Below, in pieces: positions 1 through 4,956 of a stretch of 7,485 nt of DNA. The translations under genes and the position numbers were made by a program. The stretch spans positions 1-7,485 of the forward strand of contig LCEJ01000070.1 of assembly GCA_000997105.1 (NCBI GenBank). The letters run 5' to 3'. The notes beneath the pieces were generated by a model. The model ran no database searches. It was not told the origin of the DNA and saw only the letters and a program-made list of their open reading frames with translations. Numbering within the stretch: the stretch's first letter is position 1; every line of letters begins with the position of its first letter. This DNA is from Candidatus Daviesbacteria bacterium GW2011_GWA2_42_7. GTDB lineage: Bacteria; Patescibacteriota; Microgenomatia; Daviesbacterales; UBA10151.

Positions 1-1
1 C

Positions 2-61
2 CAGCCCAAGGTCATGCTTTTAGGGGATGAGGAAGAGCTTATGGATGGGGTGGTAATCTAA
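2..61 (+). CDS. 3' end of an unidentified gene (partial)
   Basis: Only the last 19 codons and a TAA stop (59-61) are inside the window. The visible tail ends in ELMDGVVI and is acidic. The other two forward frames are closed by stops at 19-30, so this is the only open frame leading into secD. The stop lies 5 bp before the secD ATG, so the gene is probably the upstream member of the same operon. Too little is visible to name a family. Confidence 0.5.
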   Translation, partial: QPKVMLLGDEEELMDGVVI

Positions 62-66
62 TTTTC

Positions 67-1395
67 ATGAAGCCAAGGATAGTTTTGTGGTTAATAATGG
101 TTCTTACCCTTTTGGCGGTTTGGATAAACCTGCCGCCACTCGGGGTTTTATCAGGGATTCCATTTATCAATAAATTCCCTGTCAAACTGGGGTTAGACTT
201 AGAAGGTGGGACGGAGTTGGTATTAAGGACTAAAATGGAGAGTGTTGCCCGGGAAGACCGGGATACGGCCTTAGAGTCAGCCCGCCAGGTGATTGAAAAA
301 AGGGTCAACCTTTATGGGGTTTCTGAGGCGGTTGTCCAATCTTCAAAGCTTGGGGAAGAAAGAAGGATTTTGGTGGAACTGCCCGGGGTCAAGGATGTGT
401 CAACGGCGGTAAATTTAGTTGGGCAAACTGCACAGCTTGAGTTTCGGGAACTTTTGGCAACAGCATCTGCAGAGGCTACATCCTCAGCCGTTATTACTTT
501 TGAAAATACCGTAAGCACCGGTTTGACAGGTAAAGATTTAAAGAAGGCGCAGGTAACGTTTGGTTCCTCAGGGACAAAAGCCGGTCCGCAAGTAGCGATT
601 GAATTTACTGCCGAGGGATCGGAAAAATTTGCAGCTGTAACAAAAAGAAATATCGGGAGGCCTTTGGCAATTTTCCTGGACTCACAACCGGTCGAAGCAC
701 CAACTGTCCAGCAGGAAATTATCGGAGGGAGTGCAGTAATTACCGGAAGTTTTACCGCCGAGCAAGCAAAAAATTTAAGCATCCAGTTAAATGCCGGGGC
801 GTTGCCGGTATCTATTGAAATTTTACAGCAGAGGTTGATCGGTGCGACATTAGGCCGGGAGTCAATCCAAAAAAGTTTAATGGCGGGGATTATCGGCATC
901 GCTTTGGTCATGGTGTATATGGTGGCTTTCTACGGTTTATATGGCTTGATTGCCGATTTAGCCTTGATTATTTATACTCTTTTGGTATTGGCAGTTTTTA
1001 GGACAGGGCTTTTTATTATGCCGCCAATAACTTTGACTTTAGCCGGGATTGCCGGGTTTATATTATCTATCGGGATGGCGGTGGATGCCAACATCTTAAC
1101 TTTTGAAAGGATGAAGGAAGAGTTCCGGTCAGGCAAAACCGGCAGGAAAGCACTTGAGGCAGGGTTTTCAAGGGCATGGACTTCTATCCGCGACTCAAAT
1201 GTTTCTTCAATGATCACCGCAGGGATCTTGCTTGTTTTTGGGACCAGCGTGGTCCGTGGGTTTGCGGTGACGCTTCTTATCGGGGTATTGGTTTCGATGT
1301 TTAGTGCAATAATTATTACAAGGACGTTGTTGAGGTTGTTACCAAGGTTTAAAATTATTGCGAAGCAAGAATTTCAAGCTCCGCTTAAAATCTAA
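67..1395 (+). CDS. secD: Protein translocase subunit SecD
   Basis: SecD forms, with SecF, the RND-type accessory complex of the SecYEG translocon. It uses the proton motive force to help pull proteins across the cytoplasmic membrane. The 442-residue product shows the family layout: an N-terminal membrane helix (about 7-21), the GLDLEGG motif (42-48), a large extracytoplasmic P1 region (about 45-255), then five membrane helices (about 270-420). The GMAVDAN motif at 336-342 contains the Asp (D340) matching the proton-path Asp of E. coli SecD TM4, followed by the FERMKEE loop. It is shorter than E. coli SecD (615 aa), as in many Gram-positive and CPR bacteria, but no core motif is missing. The ATG at 67 has no strong Shine-Dalgarno and follows the upstream stop by 5 bp, so translation may be coupled. 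The partner secF lies two genes downstream. Confidence 0.97.
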   Translation: MKPRIVLWLIMVLTLLAVWINLPPLGVLSGIPFINKFPVKLGLDLEGGTELVLRTKMESVAREDRDTALESARQVIEKRVNLYGVSEAVVQSSKLGEERRILVELPGVKDVSTAVNLVGQTAQLEFRELLATASAEATSSAVITFENTVSTGLTGKDLKKAQVTFGSSGTKAGPQVAIEFTAEGSEKFAAVTKRNIGRPLAIFLDSQPVEAPTVQQEIIGGSAVITGSFTAEQAKNLSIQLNAGALPVSIEILQQRLIGATLGRESIQKSLMAGIIGIALVMVYMVAFYGLYGLIADLALIIYTLLVLAVFRTGLFIMPPITLTLAGIAGFILSIGMAVDANILTFERMKEEFRSGKTGRKALEAGFSRAWTSIRDSNVSSMITAGILLVFGTSVVRGFAVTLLIGVLVSMFSAIIITRTLLRLLPRFKIIAKQEFQAPLKI

Positions 1396-1396
1396 T

Positions 1397-2278
1397 ATGC
1401 AGTTTTTTTCAAAGAAACCTCATTATGAATACTTAAGGAAAAAATGGCTTGCTAAACATAAGGATGTGTCGGAAAAACTCCTGGCAAGCCATGGACAGCA
1501 CTTGAGGAACATTACTTTAGGAGGTTTAGGAGGATTGATGCTTCTTTCAACTCCGGGGGTAAATGTGGCCTTGCATGCCGGAGAGCTTTCGGCCCATGAG
1601 GATGGGATTACCAAGGCTGAGGATAAAAATGTGCTTCTTGTGGCAGCTTTAAAAGGACATGTCCCTGAGGAGATGAGGAAATTAACCGATACCGAAGATG
1701 AGGCGATCAGTAAAATTCTTTCCGAAAAGTTAAAAATGCAAGTAGAGCCGGAACTTGAGGGGATAAGATTAAACAGGACTTATGGGATGATTGGGGGAGA
1801 ACAGCATCTTTACCGCTATCCGGGTGATAATTTATACAAGCATGCAGGAAATGCTTCCGATTGGGCGATGTACGGTCCGGCAGGGATTGCCCCCGGTCTT
1901 GGGGCCTGGGGACATTTTGCTCCTTCCGAGGCCGCTTTTGATGAGAATGATAAAGAACGGGAAAGGTATTATTTGGCAGTACAGACATTTTTAGCGCCGG
2001 GGTTTGCAGAAAACGTGGGAAAATACAGGGACTTTTTTAAGTTCCGGAAGATGTTGGTGGCCAACCCTAAGACTGGCCAGGCGGTTGTGGCGGTGATCGG
2101 TGATGCCGGTCCTGCTGCATGGACCGGCAAACATCTGGGAGGGTCTCCCGAGGTGATGCATTTTGTAGGACTGGCCGGTGGGCCAAGAAAAGGGGCAGTT
2201 CTCTATTATTTTATTGATGACCCTAAAGATGAAATACCCTTAGGCCCGATTAATATGAAAGGAGGAAGAGTTTCATGA
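1397..2278 (+). CDS. Membrane-anchored or secreted protein, possible C-terminal RlpA-like double-psi beta barrel
   Basis: The 293-residue product has a basic N-terminus (1-38), one hydrophobic, glycine-rich segment (about 39-59) that could be a signal anchor or a signal peptide with a long n-region, then a polar domain expected outside the membrane. The C-terminal part reads NPKTGQ (223-228), a beta-like stretch, GDAGP (235-239) and GKHLGGSPEVM (244-254). This order resembles RlpA/expansin-type double-psi barrels (NP-x-G-x-x-V-V, then D-x-GP, then a LDLS-like helix start). D236 would match their conserved Asp, which would point to the cell wall. The resemblance is by eye and partial; the middle region (RTYGMIGGEQH, 126-136, and GLGAWGHFA, 167-175) is not recognised. 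I chose ATG 1397, one base after the secD stop, over a TTG at 1358 that would overlap secD by 38 bases. It lies between secD and secF and could be a client of that complex. Confidence 0.8.
   Translation: MQFFSKKPHYEYLRKKWLAKHKDVSEKLLASHGQHLRNITLGGLGGLMLLSTPGVNVALHAGELSAHEDGITKAEDKNVLLVAALKGHVPEEMRKLTDTEDEAISKILSEKLKMQVEPELEGIRLNRTYGMIGGEQHLYRYPGDNLYKHAGNASDWAMYGPAGIAPGLGAWGHFAPSEAAFDENDKERERYYLAVQTFLAPGFAENVGKYRDFFKFRKMLVANPKTGQAVVAVIGDAGPAAWTGKHLGGSPEVMHFVGLAGGPRKGAVLYYFIDDPKDEIPLGPINMKGGRVS
2258..2265 (+). promoter_or_regulatory. Shine-Dalgarno site of the small helical protein gene
   Basis: AAAGGAGG lies 9 bases before the ATG at 2275, inside the end of the preceding gene. It is close to the perfect anti-Shine-Dalgarno complement and is the clearest ribosome-binding site in the window. 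It fixes the start at 2275 and suggests that this gene is translated strongly compared with its neighbours, which have weak or no such site. Confidence 0.75.
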
Positions 2279-2625
2279 GTCGTTTCTATGCCCATATTGT
2301 GGAGATTGAATCCTTGATAATTGCTTTGGATGAACTTGATCTGTCCACTGAGCAAAAATCCCAATTAGCAGAACTTGTGGATTCCACGATTCACCATACT
2401 GTTTTAGATATTATTTTTTCTAAACTTTCAGAAGAAGATAAAGCTGTTTTTGCTGCCAGGTTACAGGCAGATCCTGATGATGAGCAAGGCTCTTCTAAGA
2501 AGAATAAAGAACTGATGAAATTTGTAAACGATAAAGTTGAAGGGATTGAAGATGAGATTACCGAGGCGGTGAGAAAACTAAAGGAAGAGTTGCACGAAGA
2601 TATTAAGGAAGCTAAGAAAAGATGA
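2275..2625 (+). CDS. Small acidic helical protein of unknown function
   Basis: The 116-residue product has no signal peptide or membrane segment, so it is probably cytoplasmic. It appears all-helical: an N-terminal bundle (about 5-66) with LDLSTEQKSQLAEL and FSKLSEEDKAVFAARL, a polar acidic linker (about 66-77), and a charged heptad-like C-terminal helix (about 78-114) that could form a coiled coil. I do not recognise the family with confidence. Its ATG overlaps the previous stop (ATGA, 2275-2278) and its own stop overlaps the secF start (ATGA, 2622-2625), so it is coupled on both sides within the secD-secF operon. A role as a cytoplasmic partner of the membrane proteins around it is possible, but only context supports that. 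Confidence 0.85.
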   Translation: MSRFYAHIVEIESLIIALDELDLSTEQKSQLAELVDSTIHHTVLDIIFSKLSEEDKAVFAARLQADPDDEQGSSKKNKELMKFVNDKVEGIEDEITEAVRKLKEELHEDIKEAKKR

Positions 2626-3290
2626 TTGACTTAATGGGTAAAAAGTGGAGGTTTTTTATACTTTCCGGAATCATTATTTTGCCCGGCATAATCTCTCTGG
2701 GCTTATACGGGTTAAACCTGGGAGTGGATTTTACCGGTGGAGCACTTTTGGAATACAAATTTGAAAATAAACTTGATAAGGAAGATATTCGCCGGGAATT
2801 TATTAGTTCGGGTATTGAAGTATCAGGAATTGTAGAAACAGGTGAGGCCTCTTACATTGTTAAAACAAAACCTATTAATGAACAAAAAATTATTGAAGTT
2901 AAAAAATCATTGTCGGAAAAATTTGGTCAGGTTGAAGAGTTAAGGGTGGAAAACGTGGGGCCGACCATTGGGGTAGAAACTACCAGAAATGCTTTTGTCT
3001 CTTTGGGGCTGGCTTCTGCCATGATTGTAATTTATTTGGCTTTGGCTTTTAGAAAAGTCCCTAAACCTACCTCCCCCTGGAGGTTTGGAGTTACAGCTGT
3101 TATAGCACTTTTGCATGATGTCCTGCTTTTGGTGGGATTATTTTCCCTGCTGGGGCATTTTTTAAAAGTTGAGGTTGACGTTTTATTTGTTACAGCGGCT
3201 TTAACAGTGGTGGGCTTTTCGGTTCATGATACGATACACGTCTCTCACGGTAGTCTTTGTTTTACTGGCCTTGCTTCTATTCGGTGGTGA
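2622..3290 (+). CDS. secF: Protein translocase subunit SecF, truncated by internal deletion and frameshift
   Basis: SecF pairs with SecD in proton-driven protein export. Residues 1-206 are typical: first membrane helix (about 9-30), the LGVDFTGG motif (33-40), a short periplasmic domain, VGPTIG, then membrane helices 2-4 ending in GFSVHDTI. D203 matches E. coli SecF D213. After H206 the frame runs into 16 unrelated residues and a TGA at 3288. The natural continuation of TM4, the cytoplasmic loop and the conserved Arg matching E. coli R247 are absent; TM5-TM6 are found in another frame (3238-3405). The 222-residue product would lack the last two helices. The start overlaps the upstream stop by 4 bp, with AAGGAA 11 bases ahead; ATG 2634 is an alternative start. 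The break may be real or an assembly error. Confidence 0.9.
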   Translation: MIDLMGKKWRFFILSGIIILPGIISLGLYGLNLGVDFTGGALLEYKFENKLDKEDIRREFISSGIEVSGIVETGEASYIVKTKPINEQKIIEVKKSLSEKFGQVEELRVENVGPTIGVETTRNAFVSLGLASAMIVIYLALAFRKVPKPTSPWRFGVTAVIALLHDVLLLVGLFSLLGHFLKVEVDVLFVTAALTVVGFSVHDTIHVSHGSLCFTGLASIRW

Positions 3291-3405
3291 AACAATCAGG
3301 TGGTTTACAGTTGCCCTTTTGGCAGGTATTATCTCTGGAACTTATTCCTCAATTTTTAATGCCACAGCCCTCTTGGTTTTGTGGGAAGAAAAGCTGGGAC
3401 ATTAA
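3238..3405 (+). pseudogene. secF: C-terminal remnant of SecF (TM5-TM6) in a shifted frame
   Basis: Reading from 3238 in the frame one base ahead of the secF frame gives TSLTVVFVLLALLLFGGETI, then RWFTVALLAGIISGTYSSIF and an end at TAA 3403-3405. This is the standard SecF end: TM5, the FGGE turn, TM6 and the GTYSS signature. It has no start of its own and abuts TM4 directly, so it is the detached tail of the upstream secF. Judged against E. coli SecF, about 100 bases encoding the loop between TM4 and TM5 are gone, and the missing length is not a multiple of three. Confidence 0.85.
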
Positions 3406-3438
3406 GTAGCCTAAGTTGCTTAAGTTACTTAAGTAACT
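3403..3438. repeat. Four imperfect 9-bp tandem repeats across the secF/cca convergent stops
   Basis: The units are TAAGTAGCC, TAAGTTGCT, TAAGTTACT and TAAGTAACT, followed by TAA at 3439. The first unit contains the original secF stop codon. The third and fourth lie over the cca stop codon and encode its final residues (about KLLK). Units three and four are near mirror complements and create the palindrome annotated separately. This looks like local slippage expansion at a gene junction. Confidence 0.7.
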
Positions 3439-3446
3439 TAATTTTT
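3420..3446 (+). terminator. Putative intrinsic terminator of the secDF operon (perfect palindrome plus T run)
   Basis: Bases 3420-3441 are a perfect 22-bp palindrome with arms TTAAGTTACTT and its complement. The RNA can form a 9-bp stem with a TTAA loop, followed at once by five T residues (3442-3446). It follows the old secF stop by about 15 bases. The stem has only two G-C pairs, so it would be weak. On the minus strand, after cca, the same hairpin is not followed by a T run. It overlaps the end of the cca coding sequence. Confidence 0.45.
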
Positions 3447-4918
3447 CCCAACAGATAATCGCGGTTATTTTTAGAAGAATCTTCCAAGACTTCTTCAAAA
3501 AGTTTCTGTAGTACTTCTCCGACTTTGGGGCCGGGAGGGATATTTAAAGTTTCCATCACATCCTGGCCGTTTATCTTAAGGTCAGTAATAGAAAATGGTT
3601 TTTGTAAAACCTGGGCGATCCTTTCCCCGAATTTTTCCATTCTCCAGGACATTGCCTTTTGTGTTCCCCCTCCTAACCTGTCCCCGATCCGAAGGGCTAG
3701 CATATCGTTTACATTTTCTAACCCTACATTTTTTATGAAACGCCTGATGGCAGAATCTGTTTGATTTTCATCAACAGTAAATAAATGCCAGCGGACAAGG
3801 CGGTAAAGCTTATCCGTTTGTTTTTTGCTTAAGTTAAACCTTTTGGCGATTTGTAGAGCTAATTTTCCACCAACTAAATCATGGTTATAAAAAGTGGCAT
3901 TGCCTGTTTTATCAACTTTCACAGTTTCCGGTTTGCCGATGTCATGAAGGAGTGCAGCAAACCTGACCAGGGGATCCTGGGAGGGTGTGCTTTGGAGTGA
4001 GAGAAGGGCATGTTCCCCGATATCGTAAACCCTGGCATGTTTTGGCCCTTCCTGTTTTATCCCGAAACATTTTTCAAGTTCGGGTAAAATTATTTCCAGT
4101 ATCCCCGCCTCCCTGAGCTTTAGTATACCTATGTATGGATTCGAAGATGCAAGTAATTTAAAGAGCTCGTCACGGACTCTCTCACTTGCAATTTCTTTAA
4201 TTAATTCCCTATTTGTTTGGATGGCAGAATAAGTTTTTTTTTCAATTTCAAATTCTAGTTGGGTGGCAATTCTTACGGCGCGCATGAGGCGGAGGGCATC
4301 TTCCCGGAAACGTTTATGCGGATCTCCTACGGCGCGGACAATTCCACTATCGATATCCTGTTGTCCGCCAAAGGGGTCAAAGATTGTTCCGTCGGAGGAT
4401 AAAGCAAGGGCGTTAATTGTAAAGTCCCGCCGGGCCAAGTCTTCCTCGATTTTGTTAGTCCAGGAAACCTCTGCAGGGTGGCGGAAGTCTTTGTATACAC
4501 CTTCTTTGCGCATTGTAGTAATTTCAAAAATTTCATATTTCAATGACGGGTCCTGTCGCTTCGGTATCTCGAGTGCGTCCTCGCTCGTAACAACTTCGCT
4601 GCGGTCGACGCTCGAGACCTCTCCTTCGCGCCACCCGTCATTACTACTTGCTTTTATTGGTATTCCCACAGTACCGAACTTGTTGTCATAAAAAGGTTCT
4701 CCAAAAAGCGAACCTTTTTGCGAGCTTTGCTCTAAGAACCCTTCCTGGAAAAGTTTTAAGATCTCTTCCGGTTTGGCGTCGGTGGTAAAATCCCAATCAT
4801 GGACAGGACGGTTCATCAAAAGATCGCGCACTGACCCTCCGACTATATAAATTTGAAAGCCGGATTTAGTGAATTTATTTAAAATTTCCTGCACCTCTTT
4901 TGGTACCTTGTAGTTCAT
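3425..4918 (-). CDS. cca: CCA tRNA nucleotidyltransferase with HD domain
   Basis: This class II nucleotidyltransferase adds or repairs the 3' CCA end of tRNAs in the cytoplasm. The 497-residue product shows the catalytic head IVGGSVRDLL (25-34), the metal-binding D41-W-D43 pair, FGTVGIPI (81-88), EEDLARRDFTINA (158-170) and the EDALR nucleotide-recognition motif (206-210). A C-terminal HD phosphohydrolase-type domain follows, with AALLHDIGKP (H325-D326) and HD at 346-347, as in the cca proteins that carry 2',3'-cyclic phosphodiesterase activity. Residues about 93-126 do not fit the family: they are encoded by a GC-rich segment with inverted-repeat ends and sit in the loop between FGTV and the EITTMRKEG strand. 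The ATG at 4918 is predicted to be the transcript's first codon. The gene converges with secF and diverges from recJ. A pure poly(A) polymerase is less likely given the motif set. Confidence 0.95.
   Translation of the reverse strand: MNYKVPKEVQEILNKFTKSGFQIYIVGGSVRDLLMNRPVHDWDFTTDAKPEEILKLFQEGFLEQSSQKGSLFGEPFYDNKFGTVGIPIKASSNDGWREGEVSSVDRSEVVTSEDALEIPKRQDPSLKYEIFEITTMRKEGVYKDFRHPAEVSWTNKIEEDLARRDFTINALALSSDGTIFDPFGGQQDIDSGIVRAVGDPHKRFREDALRLMRAVRIATQLEFEIEKKTYSAIQTNRELIKEIASERVRDELFKLLASSNPYIGILKLREAGILEIILPELEKCFGIKQEGPKHARVYDIGEHALLSLQSTPSQDPLVRFAALLHDIGKPETVKVDKTGNATFYNHDLVGGKLALQIAKRFNLSKKQTDKLYRLVRWHLFTVDENQTDSAIRRFIKNVGLENVNDMLALRIGDRLGGGTQKAMSWRMEKFGERIAQVLQKPFSITDLKINGQDVMETLNIPPGPKVGEVLQKLFEEVLEDSSKNNRDYLLGKIKLLK
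4542..4642. repeat. Palindromic, GC-rich inserted element inside cca
   Basis: The segment begins AATGACGGGT (4542-4551) and ends with the exact complement ACCCGTCATT (4633-4642). Inside, GGTATCTCGAG (4564-4574) and CTCGAGACC (4611-4619) form an imperfect second inverted pair around matching CGTC/GACG blocks. I count 61 G or C in 101 bases and 15 CpG, well above the flanks. It is read through in frame by cca as residues about 93-126, with codons such as CGC, CGA, TCG and CTC that the neighbouring coding sequence uses little. It resembles small non-autonomous palindromic elements that insert in genes (Rickettsia palindromic elements are a known parallel). No target-site duplication is obvious, and no second copy is in the window. 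Confidence 0.65.
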
Positions 4919-4919
4919 G

Positions 4920-4947
4920 TGGTCATTGTATGTAAATGTGCTACAAT
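4920..4947 (+). promoter_or_regulatory. Promoter of recJ-rel (extended -10)
   Basis: TACAAT (4942-4947) preceded by TG one base further up (4939-4940) is an extended -10 element. A poor -35 candidate, TGGTCA (4920-4925), lies 16 bases upstream. Transcription would start near 4953-4955, just before the ATG at 4957, leaving almost no leader. This favours ATG 4957 over the in-frame ATG 4936, which would lie inside the promoter. Confidence 0.5.
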
Positions 4948-4953
4948 CTTCAA
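4925..4953 (-). promoter_or_regulatory. Promoter of cca
   Basis: On the minus strand, TTGAAG (4953-4948) and TACAAT (4930-4925) are separated by exactly 17 bases, a good sigma-70-type arrangement. The expected start, about 7 bases after the -10, falls at the cca ATG (4918), so the mRNA would be leaderless; there is no Shine-Dalgarno. It overlaps the opposing recJ promoter almost completely. Confidence 0.5.
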
Positions 4954-4956
4954 GTT

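Noticed and set aside
312..911. Long antisense open frame inside secD
   Set aside because: It is the shadow of a strongly conserved secD frame, with cysteine-rich low-sense composition and no independent start signal. The antisense frames in cca (4263-4691) and recJ (5928-6254) are rejected for the same reason.
1358..1396. TTG start at 1358 for the gene after secD
   Set aside because: It would overlap the secD C-terminus by 38 bases. ATG 1397 is one base after the secD stop and fits the tight operon spacing.
3238..3241. Remnant of a mobile element at the secF break
   Set aside because: No inverted repeat, target duplication or foreign sequence lies at the junction. It is a simple join of two conserved segments.
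3225..3290. Programmed ribosomal frameshift to restore full-length SecF
   Set aside because: A frameshift alone would not restore the ~30-35 missing residues between TM4 and TM5, and no slippery heptamer with a downstream structure is seen at the join.
4530..4655. Target-site duplication flanking the cca insert
   Set aside because: The flanks (CATATTTC on one side, ACTACTTG on the other) share no direct repeat beyond chance.
4936..4956. ATG 4936 as the recJ start
   Set aside because: It lies upstream of and within the predicted extended -10 element, and the extra residues (MCYNLQV) do not look like the RecJ start; MPKAWKVS does.
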